From an uncultured Pseudohongiella sp. (GTDB taxonomy: Bacteria > Pseudomonadota > Gammaproteobacteria > Pseudomonadales > Pseudohongiellaceae), in NCBI GenBank assembly GCA_951812965.1, contig OX638341.1, positions 2,524,438 through 2,588,437 on the forward strand: a DNA stretch of 64,000 bases, given 5' to 3'. A program made the position numbers and the translations under genes. The notes beneath the pieces were generated by a model, which saw only the letters and a program-made list of their open reading frames with translations, ran no database searches and had not been told where the DNA came from. Of this stretch, positions 9,122 through 17,145 are shown one piece after another. Positions within the stretch are counted from its first letter, which is position 1; each line of letters begins with the position of its first letter.

Positions 9122-9148
9122 GCTTCGCTCCTTCGGCAATTTCCGGCG

Positions 9149-10405
9149 TTAACGCAAGAGCCGGAAAAATTCCCGCAAGTCGTTGAGATACAGTTCGGGT
9201 TGTTCGAGCGCGGCGAAATGGCCGCCGCGCGGCATTACGGTCCAGTGGCGCAGATCGTAGGCGGTTTCGACCCAGGCCCGCGGCGCCATGTAGATTTCCG
9301 CCGGGAAAATCGCCGCTCCGGTGGGCACGTCGATGTATTCGATCGGCTTTTCCGCCGGAACATTGCGATTTTCGTAATAAATGCGCGTGGAAGAGGTTAT
9401 CGTGCCGGTAAACCAGTAGATCGAGATGTTCGTCAGCAGATCGTCTTTTGAAAAATTGTCGTCGAGGTCGCCGTCCGCGCCTTGCGGCAGGTCGGACCAG
9501 CCGTGAAACTTCTCAACGATCCAGGCCGCGACACCCGCGGGTGAATCGGTCAGGCCGTATCCCAGGGTTTGCGGCTTGGTGCCCTGGATCGCCTGGTAGC
9601 CGGTCTCGTTCCGCATGTAGGCGGCCCGCGCGCTGGTGAGAGCGAGTTCTTCCGGATTCGCGCTGTTGCGTTGATCCTCGTCTTCCGGCGGGGCCACAAT
9701 AATCATGTTCGAATGCAGGCCGATCAGCCGCTCGGGGTAATGATTCGCCAGGTGCCGGTTGATAATCGCGCCCCAGTCGCCGCCGGCGATGGCGTAGGAC
9801 TCGTAACCGAGCCGCTCCATCAATACCGCCAGCATGTGGGCGATTCTCTCGGGATTGTAGCCGCGCGCTTCGGGAATCCCCGAAAACCCGAAACCGGGCA
9901 GCGACGGCGCGATGATATGAAAGGAATCTTCAGTCTCGCCGCCATGGGCGGCTGGGTCCGTCAGCGGCGGAATGATGTCGAGAAATTCGCTGATCGATCC
10001 CGGCCAGCCATGCACGATCATCAGCGGAATCGCATCCGGGTCGGTGGAGCGCTGGTGGATGAAATGCATGTCCACGCCGTCTATCGGAGTGGTGAATTGA
10101 TCGAATGCGTTGATTCGCGCTTCTTGCGCGCGCCAGTCGAATTCATTCACCCAATACCTCAACAGTTCTTCGACGTAGCCGCGCTCGGCGCCGTATTCCC
10201 AGGAGGCGCCGGGAATCTGGTCGGGCAGCCGGGTATTGGCAAGCCGGTTTTGCAAGTCATCCAGCGCGGCCTGGGGAATATCAACCTGAAAGGGGACAAT
10301 CTGCATTTCGTTCTCCGCCGGCGCCGCCTGCCCGGACGCGAGTGCTGTAAGGGTGAACAAGGCAAACAAACGTAATACGTGTCGTAAATGAGGTGCGGAT
10401 TTCAT
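9149..10405 (-). CDS. Epoxide hydrolase, exported, microsomal (EHN) type
   Basis: A 418-residue alpha/beta-hydrolase that would open epoxides to diols. It has a signal peptide (about 1-27), an N-terminal EHN domain (about 35-140), the oxyanion motif HGWPGS at 132-137, the nucleophile Asp210 in GGDWGA and the catalytic His396 in RGGHFAALEQ. The EHN domain and the DWG nucleophile elbow are found in mammalian microsomal and juvenile-hormone epoxide hydrolases. A bacterial copy with an export signal suggests it acts in the periplasm or outside on lipid or terpenoid epoxides. Its start overlaps the argD stop by 4 bases, so it is translationally coupled to argD. Confidence 0.87.
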   Translation of the reverse strand: MKSAPHLRHVLRLFALFTLTALASGQAAPAENEMQIVPFQVDIPQAALDDLQNRLANTRLPDQIPGASWEYGAERGYVEELLRYWVNEFDWRAQEARINAFDQFTTPIDGVDMHFIHQRSTDPDAIPLMIVHGWPGSISEFLDIIPPLTDPAAHGGETEDSFHIIAPSLPGFGFSGIPEARGYNPERIAHMLAVLMERLGYESYAIAGGDWGAIINRHLANHYPERLIGLHSNMIIVAPPEDEDQRNSANPEELALTSARAAYMRNETGYQAIQGTKPQTLGYGLTDSPAGVAAWIVEKFHGWSDLPQGADGDLDDNFSKDDLLTNISIYWFTGTITSSTRIYYENRNVPAEKPIEYIDVPTGAAIFPAEIYMAPRAWVETAYDLRHWTVMPRGGHFAALEQPELYLNDLREFFRLLR

Positions 10406-11580
10406 TGTTTGCTCTCCATCTTCTTCAGGGCTTGCGCGAAATGCGCCAGGGCCTGATCGATTTCGTCTCGGCGCACATTCAGGGCCGGCAACAGTCGGAT
10501 GCTGTTATTGCCGCCCTTGACCACAAGCAGCCCTTCCTCGCGCAATTGTGTGATAAAGCGGCCCGCATCGGCAATCAGGAAGACGCCGATCATCAGCCCC
10601 AATCCCGAAACCCCGGCGATGATGCCGGGATTGGCGGCCTGCAAGTCTCGCAGCGATTGCATGAGATATGCGCCGTTGGCGCGCACCTGATCGAGAAAGC
10701 CCGGGTTGCTGATCTCGTCCACCACCGCGTTGGCGACCGACATCGCCAACGGATTGCCGCCGAACGTGCTGCCATGGCTGCCCGCGCTCATGTGAGCCGC
10801 GACCGCTTCACGCGCCAGGCAGGCGCCGACGGGAAAGCCGCCGCCGAGACCCTTGGCGGAGGCGAGTATGTCGGGTTCGGCGCCGAGTTGCTGGTGGGCG
10901 TAAAAGCTTCCCGTGCGGCCGACGCCGCATTGCACTTCGTCGAACATAAGCAATATATTATTTTCGTCGCATAACTCCCTGACATGCTTCAAGTAACTTG
11001 AATCCACAGCACGTATTCCGCCTTCGCCCTGCACCGGTTCAAGAATCACTCCCGCGGTTTCCTCGCCGATCGCCGCGGCAAGCGCATCGAGATCTCCGAA
11101 TGCGACCTGGTCGAAATTTGTATCGCCGTCTATGAACCCCTCGCAATGCGCCTTGTTCGCCGCCGCGGCGATGGTCGCCAGGGTGCGGCCATGAAAGGAA
11201 TCGCTGAGGCCGATGATGCGCTTTCGGTGGCCGTTCCCTTTGGCGTGATGATAGCGGCGCATCATCTTGAATCCGCATTCGACCGCCTCGGCGCCGGAAT
11301 TGCAGAAGAACGCCCGGTCGGCGAAACACAGCCCGGTCAATTTCTCCGCCAGCCGCTCGGAGGCGGGGATGCGAAACAGGTTGGAAGTGTGCCAGAGCGC
11401 GCCGGCCTGGGCGGTAAGCGCCTCGACCAGGCGCGGATGACAATGGCCGAGGCTGTTGACGGCGATTCCCATTGCGAAATCGAGATATTTCCTGCCGTCC
11501 TCGCAGTAGACGTAACTGCCGGCGCCATGTGACAGCGCAAGGTCGCGTACGCCATAATTCTCAAGCAGGGCGGAACTCAT
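10402..11580 (-). CDS. argD: Acetylornithine aminotransferase (class III PLP)
   Basis: A 392-residue subgroup II aminotransferase. FCNSGAEA (92-99) and FDEVQCG (213-219) bind the cofactor and Lys243 in ASAKGLGGG forms the PLP Schiff base. Length and the N-terminal YGVRDLALSHGAGSYVYCED fit ArgD, which converts N-acetylglutamate semialdehyde to N2-acetylornithine in arginine synthesis and can also act as succinyldiaminopimelate aminotransferase. It heads a four-gene leftward operon whose other members are not arginine genes, so a catabolic omega-aminotransferase role is possible. No other arg gene except argS is in the window. Confidence 0.85.
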   Translation of the reverse strand: MSSALLENYGVRDLALSHGAGSYVYCEDGRKYLDFAMGIAVNSLGHCHPRLVEALTAQAGALWHTSNLFRIPASERLAEKLTGLCFADRAFFCNSGAEAVECGFKMMRRYHHAKGNGHRKRIIGLSDSFHGRTLATIAAAANKAHCEGFIDGDTNFDQVAFGDLDALAAAIGEETAGVILEPVQGEGGIRAVDSSYLKHVRELCDENNILLMFDEVQCGVGRTGSFYAHQQLGAEPDILASAKGLGGGFPVGACLAREAVAAHMSAGSHGSTFGGNPLAMSVANAVVDEISNPGFLDQVRANGAYLMQSLRDLQAANPGIIAGVSGLGLMIGVFLIADAGRFITQLREEGLLVVKGGNNSIRLLPALNVRRDEIDQALAHFAQALKKMESKQ

Positions 11581-11670
11581 AAGATGGTTTGCGAGTCCGT
11601 ATCAGACAGTTCAACGAGTGCGCTATCATGCGCTATAGCAAATTTTGATTCAACGAAGTGTGCGCCTTTA

Positions 11671-11755
11671 GCATGTAGGGGCGAGGCTGCCCCGCCTGTC
11701 AGTTGCACGGTTTCGGGGCCGTTCGCGGGCGAGGCATGCCTCGCCCCTACGGTCT
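11671..11755. repeat. Dispersed palindromic repeat, family A copy 1
   Basis: An 85-base element ended by inverted arms GTAGGGGCGAGGC (11675-11687) and GCCTCGCCCCTAC (11738-11750). The centre carries TTGCACGGTTTCGGGGCCGT and a second palindrome GGGCGAGGCATGCCTCGCCC overlapping the right arm. Nearly the same element is at 16103-16185 and a diverged one at 49521-49598. It sits between divergent argD and msrA; the rest of that gap shows nothing clear. Confidence 0.85.
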
Positions 11756-11779
11756 CACACGTATTTGGACCTGTACACG

Positions 11780-12355
11780 ATGAACAAATTCGACCCAAAT
11801 CATTTCGTAAACGGCAATCGCATTTGCGAGCCGATGCCGCAAGGGCTTGAGCGGGCCGTGTTCGGCATGGGCTGTTTCTGGGGTGCGGAACGCCTGTTCT
11901 GGCAATTGTCCGGCGTTTACAGCACCGCGGTCGGCTATGCCGGGGGTACAGCCGCCGACCCAGATTATGAAGCCGTCTGCAGTGGCATGACCGGCCATGC
12001 CGAAGTCGTGCTGGTGTGGTTCGACCCACGGCAGATCGGTTACGAACAACTGCTGGCCGTATTCTGGGAAAATCATGACCCGACCCAGGGCATGCGCCAG
12101 GGCAATGATCGCGGCACCCAGTATCGCTCGGCGATCTATACCGTTTCCGCCGCGCAGGACGAAACCGCAAGGGCCAGTCTGAACCGCTGCCTGGAATTGC
12201 TCAGGCAGCGGAACTATCCGGATGTAACCACGGAAATCAAGGCGCTGGAGGATTTTTATTACGCCGAAGACTACCACCAGCAATATCTGGCAAAGAACCC
12301 CGCGGGCTATTGCGGAATCGCCGGTACCGGCATCTGCATGCGGCAGGCCGGCTAG
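11780..12355 (+). CDS. msrA: Peptide-methionine (S)-S-oxide reductase MsrA
   Basis: A 191-residue cytoplasmic repair enzyme that reduces methionine-S-sulfoxide in proteins with thioredoxin as donor. The catalytic Cys32 is in GCFWG, followed by [20 protein letters not shown] and the C-terminal [14 protein letters not shown] with a resolving Cys. ATG 11780 is chosen; the frame is open five codons upstream to a TTG. The gene overlaps the convergent patatin gene by 4 bases at the stop codons. A repeat of family A lies just upstream, so its promoter must lie within or after that element. Confidence 0.93.
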   Translation: MNKFDPNHFVNGNRICEPMPQGLERAVFGMGCFWGAERLFWQLSGVYSTAVGYAGGTAADPDYEAVCSGMTGHAEVVLVWFDPRQIGYEQLLAVFWENHDPTQGMRQGNDRGTQYRSAIYTVSAAQDETARASLNRCLELLRQRNYPDVTTEIKALEDFYYAEDYHQQYLAKNPAGYCGIAGTGICMRQAG

Positions 12356-13488
12356 ACCTTCAGAAATTCGCGAATCTCGTCTTCCTTGGCCATGGCGTCG
12401 TGGAAACCGAGGTCGGCGAGCCTGTTGCAATATCCTTGCTCGAACAGGATCAGGCTGAGCATGGTGCTGGAACTATCCTGCCTGATATAACGCGCCATGC
12501 CCTTGGGTAATTCTTCGTAGTAGTCGACGGCCAGTTGATTTACGCGTTCGCTGGGGGAAATTTCCAGGAATTCTATTGGATTTCGGCGTTCTTTTGCGGA
12601 TTGGTCCTGATCGTCCTGACGGCGCCTCGCCATCCGGTTCATGCGCCTGAGCACGTCGAGATCGTTTTCCAGCGTGTCGACGAAAGCGCCGTTCATGATA
12701 TGGCCGAGCACCTGGTAGCTCGACGGTTCTTCGGTCAGGCTTTCGTCGCTGCCGGCCTTGCTGCGGTTGCCGCTGACACCGATGACGAACAGCCGCCGCG
12801 CGCCGAGCCGCAAGGCCGGGCTTGCCGGAGACACCTGGCGCACCGCGCCGTCGCAATAATATTGGCCCTCGATCGAAACCGCCGGAAACAGCAGGGGGAT
12901 CGCGCAGGAGGCCATCAGGTGCTTCGTGCCGAGCTTGCAACGCCGGCCGATACGGTGTGGGCCGGTCCAGTCTTCGGTTCCCTTGACCGCCTGATAGAAG
13001 GAAACCGACGCGCCGGTACCGTACGCGGAAGCGGTTATGCCGATGGCGTCGAGCAGGCCGCGGTCGATATTGCGCTGGATCCTGCCGAATTCGAGTTTGC
13101 GTTTCAGCAATTTGTGCAAGGGTTTGTTGTCGAGAAATGCCGAGGCCCGCGGTGCGCTGCCTCCGGCCAGGATCGACAGCATCAGATTGGACACGCTGAC
13201 GAACAGATTGCCGGTCATCGGCTCGTAGACGGTGTCGCTGTTGATATTGCCCCAGATCTCCGAAAGCGAATTGACGCCGGATTGCAGGCAATCGGCCTCG
13301 GCGGCGAGCACGGTAGCGTTCAAGGCGCCGGACGAGGTGCCGCATATGATATCGAAGGGATTTGGTGCGCGTTCCGGCAGCAATCTGGCCAGCGCCCGCA
13401 ACACGCCGACCTGGTAAGCTGCGCGCGCGCCGCCGCCGGAAAGAATCAATCCTGTCGGCAATTTATTGCTTGCCGCCAAAAATCCCAT
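12352..13488 (-). CDS. Patatin-like phospholipase
   Basis: A 378-residue patatin-domain protein. It has the oxyanion motif SGGGAR (17-22), the nucleophile Ser52 in GTSSG and the dyad Asp213 in YCDGAVRQ. The family hydrolyses membrane or storage lipids by a Ser-Asp dyad. There is no signal peptide, so it is probably cytoplasmic or membrane-associated, as for the RssA/YjjU type. The last 130 residues are charged and lack recognised domains. It is a single gene, convergent with msrA and divergent from the 5'-nucleotidase gene. Confidence 0.88.
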   Translation of the reverse strand: MGFLAASNKLPTGLILSGGGARAAYQVGVLRALARLLPERAPNPFDIICGTSSGALNATVLAAEADCLQSGVNSLSEIWGNINSDTVYEPMTGNLFVSVSNLMLSILAGGSAPRASAFLDNKPLHKLLKRKLEFGRIQRNIDRGLLDAIGITASAYGTGASVSFYQAVKGTEDWTGPHRIGRRCKLGTKHLMASCAIPLLFPAVSIEGQYYCDGAVRQVSPASPALRLGARRLFVIGVSGNRSKAGSDESLTEEPSSYQVLGHIMNGAFVDTLENDLDVLRRMNRMARRRQDDQDQSAKERRNPIEFLEISPSERVNQLAVDYYEELPKGMARYIRQDSSSTMLSLILFEQGYCNRLADLGFHDAMAKEDEIREFLKV

Positions 13489-13558
13489 AAATTCGGTATC
13501 CTGTGCTTCGGGAACTTCCGCATCCGTTCAGGCTGAATGACAAAGAGAGTTGCAGTTC

Positions 13559-14464
13559 GTGTCAAGTAGGAAAACCAAAAAAAGAGATCGGTTGGTAGTG
13601 GCGATATCTTCGCGCGCCCTTTTCGACCTGGCCGACAGTCACCGCATTTACGTGGAAGAGGGCCTGGCGGCTTACCGGGAACATCAGATCGCCGAGGAAA
13701 ACGAGCCGCTAAAGCCGGGGGCCGCCTTCAATCTCGTCAACAAGCTGTTGAAACTCAACGAAGTTCTCGAACATCCCGCGGTCGAGGTCATCCTGCTGTC
13801 ACGCAACAGCGCCGATACGGGATTGCGGATATTTCATTCGATCCAGCATTACAAGTTGTCGATCACCCGCGCCGCCTTCTGCAGCGGCAACAGTCCTTAT
13901 CGCTATATCCCGGCCTTTGGCAGCCAGTTGTTCCTCTCGCTCGACGGCGCAGACGTGCGTCAGGCCCTCGAACTCGGCGTGGCGGCGGCGACGATCGTCC
14001 CGTCCCGGCACAGCAGAAAGTCGGATGATCATCTGAAAATCGCCTTCGACGGCGACGCCGTGCTGTTTTCCGATGAATCGGAAAAGATCTTCCAGCAAGA
14101 AGGACTTGAAAGTTTTGCCCGCAAGGAAAAACTTGCGGCGAAGGAACCGCTTGAAGGCGGACCTTTCAAGCCTTTCCTGGCCGCCTTGCAGCAGATCCAG
14201 ATGGCGTTTCCCGACGGTGAGGCGCCGATCAGCACCTGTCTGATCACTGCCCGTTCGGCGCCGGCCCATGAACGCGTGGTGCGCACCTTGCGCGCCTGGA
14301 ACATCCGCATCGACGAATCGCTGTTTCTCGGTGGGCTGGCCAAGGACTCGTTCCTGCAAGCCTTCGAGGCCGATATCTATTTCGACGATCATCGTGAGTA
14401 TTGCGATTCCGCGAGCAATCTCGTCGCCACGGGCCATGTGCCCCATGGCGTGCTGAATCCCTGA
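13559..14464 (+). CDS. 5'-nucleotidase (NT5C1-like family)
   Basis: About 301 residues of the 5'-nucleotidase family related to eukaryotic cytosolic NT5C1 (PF06189). Typical pieces are VVAISSRALFDL near the N terminus, VILLSRNSADTGLRIFHS, FDGDAVLFSDESE (the inner acid pair) and LFLGGLAKDSFLQAF. These enzymes remove phosphate from AMP or IMP by a HAD-type mechanism. I chose GTG 13559 because AAAGAGAG lies 8 to 16 bases before it; a TTG three codons upstream (13550) is the other option but abuts that site. It appears monocistronic. Confidence 0.82.
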   Translation: MSSRKTKKRDRLVVAISSRALFDLADSHRIYVEEGLAAYREHQIAEENEPLKPGAAFNLVNKLLKLNEVLEHPAVEVILLSRNSADTGLRIFHSIQHYKLSITRAAFCSGNSPYRYIPAFGSQLFLSLDGADVRQALELGVAAATIVPSRHSRKSDDHLKIAFDGDAVLFSDESEKIFQQEGLESFARKEKLAAKEPLEGGPFKPFLAALQQIQMAFPDGEAPISTCLITARSAPAHERVVRTLRAWNIRIDESLFLGGLAKDSFLQAFEADIYFDDHREYCDSASNLVATGHVPHGVLNP

Positions 14465-14497
14465 ATCCCTGAATCAGAGTATGTCGGAAGTCCGGCT

Positions 14498-15262
14498 TCA
14501 GACGAAAACGCTGTAATAGACTCCAAGAACGCCCAGAATCAGCACCAGCGCAACGCGCAGCATCTGCTCGGGCAGCAGATGTCCGACGCGGGAGCCGAGG
14601 TGAATTGCCGGCAGCGAGCCGATCAGCAAGCTCAATAGCAGAAAAGGGTCGACAAATCCGCCGCTCAGATAACCGAGACCGGCAATCAGCGTGAGTGGAA
14701 CCGCATGGGCGATGTCGGTGCCGACGATTCGCACGGCCGAGAGCCGCGAATGCAGCATCAGCAGGATCGCGGCGCCGAAAGCGCCTGCGCCGACCGAGGA
14801 TAGCGTCACGCAGACGCCAAGAAACGCCCCGGTCAGCAGCGTGAAAAAAAACGATTCGCGCTTGTGTTCGCGCGAAACCTTCGGCAAATGGTTGCGCAGC
14901 ATGAGAATCAGGCAGGTGACGATCAGCATCGCGCCGAGGCTTCTGGTAAGCACTTCCTCGAACAGGGCCGAATTCTGGAACTGCTTGTCGAGCACGAACA
15001 CATGCACCGCTATGGCGGCCGGGATACTGCCCGCGGCGAGGTAGGCGACGATCGGCCAGGCGACATGATGGCGCCGATGATGCGAGAAGGCGCCGCCGAG
15101 CTTGGTAATCCCGGCATAGAGCAGATCGGTGCCGATGGCGACGGGCGCCGGATAACCGATGATGAGCAGAAACGGCGTCATCAGCGAACCACCGCCCACA
15201 CCGGTTACCCCGATGGCGAAGCCGACCACGGCTCCTGCCATAATCTGAATCAGAAAGTCCAT
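14498..15262 (-). CDS. TauE/SafE family anion permease
   Basis: A 254-residue inner-membrane protein with about 8 hydrophobic helices. The N-terminal GVTGVGGGSLMTPFL and the internal VTLSSVGAGAFGAAIL repeat are the twin signature of the TauE/SafE (DUF81) family, thought to move sulfonates, sulfite, sulfoacetate or related anions. Its ATG lies 1 base after the cysH stop, so they are co-transcribed and probably coupled. The link suggests sulfite or sulfate as substrate. The frame is open 67 codons further, but only inside cysH, so ATG 15262 is the start. Confidence 0.85.
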   Translation of the reverse strand: MDFLIQIMAGAVVGFAIGVTGVGGGSLMTPFLLIIGYPAPVAIGTDLLYAGITKLGGAFSHHRRHHVAWPIVAYLAAGSIPAAIAVHVFVLDKQFQNSALFEEVLTRSLGAMLIVTCLILMLRNHLPKVSREHKRESFFFTLLTGAFLGVCVTLSSVGAGAFGAAILLMLHSRLSAVRIVGTDIAHAVPLTLIAGLGYLSGGFVDPFLLLSLLIGSLPAIHLGSRVGHLLPEQMLRVALVLILGVLGVYYSVFV

Positions 15263-15263
15263 A

Positions 15264-15974
15264 TTATTTCTTGTGCAGTCCGCATTCCTTGAGGGTGGCT
15301 TCCTCCCACCACCAGCGACCTTCGCGTTCGTGCTGGCCGGGCCCCGTGGGACGTGTGCAGGGTTCGCAGCCGATACTGGCGAAGCCTTGATCGTGCAGGG
15401 GATTATAGGGAATTTCGAGCATCCTGATCTGATTCCAGACCTCATCTGAAGACTGGTTCGCAAGCGGATTGATCTTGATCAGCCGGCCTGATGCGCCCGA
15501 AAAACTCCCATCGATCTCGAATACGTCGATTTCACGGCGGGTAGGGGACTGATCCCGCCGAATCCCGCTGATCCAGGCGTCGAAGCCGGTCAGGTGGCGG
15601 CGCATGGGCTCGATCTTGCGAATGCCACAGCATTCCTCATGGCCGTCGCGATAGAAGCTGTACAGGCCTTTCTCGCTGACCAGCCGCTGCAAGCGTTCGG
15701 CGTCCGGATGGAGCATGTCGAGCTTCAGGTCATAAGCTTCGCGCACCTGCTCGATGAACCGGTAGGTTTGCGGGTGCAATCTGCCGGTATCGAGAGTGAA
15801 GACCCGGACATTCGCGCGCAATTTGCTCGCATGGTGCAAAAGCAACACATCTTCCGCACCGCTGAAGGACAACGCGCAGTTCGGCCAGTTTTCGAAAGCG
15901 CAGGCGAGGATTTCCCGCGGCGAAGCATCGGCAAGGCGCGCGTTCAAACCGTTGAGATCGACATGGGGAGGCAT
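15264..15974 (-). CDS. cysH: Adenylyl-sulfate (APS) reductase, assimilatory
   Basis: About 236 residues of the PAPS/APS reductase family, which reduces activated sulfate to sulfite with thioredoxin. [11 protein letters not shown] is the nucleotide loop. HEECCGIRK and IGCEPCTRP supply the two Cys pairs that bind a 4Fe-4S cluster, which marks the APS-using (Pseudomonas/plant) type rather than E. coli PAPS reductase. The C-terminal KECGLH carries the catalytic Cys. ATG 15974 aligns with relatives; GTG 16001 is an alternative nine codons upstream. It is followed directly by a TauE/SafE permease gene. CysG at 31353 makes the siroheme needed for the next step. Confidence 0.92.
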   Translation of the reverse strand: MPPHVDLNGLNARLADASPREILACAFENWPNCALSFSGAEDVLLLHHASKLRANVRVFTLDTGRLHPQTYRFIEQVREAYDLKLDMLHPDAERLQRLVSEKGLYSFYRDGHEECCGIRKIEPMRRHLTGFDAWISGIRRDQSPTRREIDVFEIDGSFSGASGRLIKINPLANQSSDEVWNQIRMLEIPYNPLHDQGFASIGCEPCTRPTGPGQHEREGRWWWEEATLKECGLHKK

Positions 15975-16102
15975 GGTGCGGCGATTCTCGATAATTTTCA
16001 CCCCAACGTAAAGTCCCTGTGCGGGTTCGGCACATGTGAGACCGTAGGGTCAGAAACAACAAGGGTACCCCAAATCGGCGTTCCGGCACGCGCCCGCCTT
16101 CA

Positions 16103-16185
16103 GCATGTAGGGGCGAGGCATGCCTTGCCCGCGGGAGTTGCACGATTTCGGGGCCGTTCGCGGGCGAGGCATGCCTCGCCCCTAC
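16103..16185. repeat. Dispersed palindromic repeat, family A copy 2
   Basis: Arms GTAGGGGCGAGGC from 16107 and GCCTCGCCCCTAC ending at 16185, with the same centre GGGGCCGTTCGCGGGCGAGG as the copy at 11671-11755. It lies in the 274-base gap between divergent cysH and thrH. The preceding CAGCATGTAG and a GTGAGACC(G)TA motif are also shared with the surroundings of copy 1. Nothing else is evident in this gap. Confidence 0.85.
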
Positions 16186-16275
16186 ATTTGAACCTGGACA
16201 GTCCCGCTGCCGCTTTTGGAAGCCCGGGCCCGTATCTGCTAGATTTGCGCCCTGTGGCAAGGGGGAGTTGAAACC

Positions 16276-16890
16276 ATGGAAATCGCCTGTCTCGATCTCG
16301 AAGGAGTGCTCGTGCCCGAAATCTGGGTCGGCGTTGCCGAGCATACCGGCATCGACGCCCTGCGCGCGACCACCCGGGACGTACCCGACTACGACGTACT
16401 CATGCGCCAGCGCTTGAGACTGCTGGACGAAAACCGCCTCGGCGTCGACCAGATCCAGCAAGTCATAGCGAACATGGCCCCCCTCGAAGGCGCAAGGGAC
16501 TTCCTCGATTGGCTAAAAGCGCGCTTCCAGGTAATCATCCTCTCGGACACTTTCTACGAATTTTCCCACCCCTTGATGCGCCAACTGGATTTCCCCGCAC
16601 TATTCTGCCACCGCCTGAAAATAGAGAACGGCCGCATCACCGGTTACCTGCTGCGCCAGAAAGACCCAAAACGTCAAAGCGTAAAAGCCCTGCACGCCCT
16701 GAATTTCCGCGTAATCGCAGCCGGCGATTCCTACAACGACACCACCATGCTGGAAGAAGCCGACGTCGGCATCCTGTTCCGCGCCCCACCCAGCGTAATC
16801 AAAGCCTTCCCCCAGTACCCCTCCGTAAACACTTTTAAAGACTTCCGCCAAGAGTTCCGCCAAGCCAGCGAACGCACCATCCCCGAATAA
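16276..16890 (+). CDS. thrH: Bifunctional phosphoserine phosphatase / homoserine phosphotransferase ThrH
   Basis: A 204-residue HAD-family enzyme. CLDLEGVLVPEIW (Asp7, Glu9), LSDTFYEF and GDSYNDTTML are the three HAD motifs, and the DLEG variant with VPEIW is specific for ThrH of Pseudomonas and relatives. It dephosphorylates phosphoserine and can transfer the phosphate to homoserine, linking serine and threonine synthesis. It is monocistronic. Its last codons (ending CCCGAATAACC) are repeated twice in the DNA that follows, at about 16902 and 17015, as part of a repeat array. Confidence 0.93.
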   Translation: MEIACLDLEGVLVPEIWVGVAEHTGIDALRATTRDVPDYDVLMRQRLRLLDENRLGVDQIQQVIANMAPLEGARDFLDWLKARFQVIILSDTFYEFSHPLMRQLDFPALFCHRLKIENGRITGYLLRQKDPKRQSVKALHALNFRVIAAGDSYNDTTMLEEADVGILFRAPPSVIKAFPQYPSVNTFKDFRQEFRQASERTIPE

Positions 16891-16894
16891 CCCC

Positions 16895-17042
16895 CAATGC
16901 CCGAATAACCTCCATTGTCAGTCGTCGTCGGATGGGAGAGGGTGCAGCGGGCGTGCGAGTCACCGATGTCTAGTGTGAAGCCCGGCATGGGTGTATCCAC
17001 GGCAACCGCTCCATTCCCGAATAACCCCCCATTGTCAGTCGT
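16895..17042. repeat. Degenerate repeat of family B with duplicated thrH tail
   Basis: Two segments beginning CCCGAATAACC (about 16902 and 17015) repeat the thrH stop region. Each is followed by CATTGTCAGTCGTCGTC and then AGCGGGCGTGCGAG. The first is a worn copy of the palindromic element whose intact form follows at 17043-17145. The whole thrH-purB interval thus consists of tandem repeat units. Confidence 0.65.
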
Positions 17043-17145
17043 CGTCAGGTAGGGGCGCACACAGCGGGCGTGCGAGGCATGGATGCCGAGCCCGAGCCTA
17101 CAGGGACGTATTTACGGCGTCCGCTGTGTGCGCCCCTACCTGACG
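17043..17145. repeat. Long palindromic repeat, family B copy 1
   Basis: A perfect 25-base inverted repeat (17043-17067 and 17121-17145, GTCAGGTAGGGGCGCACACA on the left) encloses 53 bases. The core GGACGTATTTACGGCGTCC at 17104-17122 is identical to 52758-52776 in a second element whose arms are entirely different. The right arm lies inside the 3' end of purB, whose TAG stop is at 17098-17100. It could act as a transcription-stopping hairpin between convergent thrH and purB, but it has no T-run. Confidence 0.85.

Noticed and set aside
12535-13536. 333-codon plus-strand frame opposite the patatin gene
   Set aside because: No family resemblance; the opposite strand has all catalytic motifs of patatin.
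17043-17145. Family B element as a CRISPR array or integron attC site
   Set aside because: No regularly spaced repeats with unique spacers, no cas genes and no integron integrase; the arms vary between copies.
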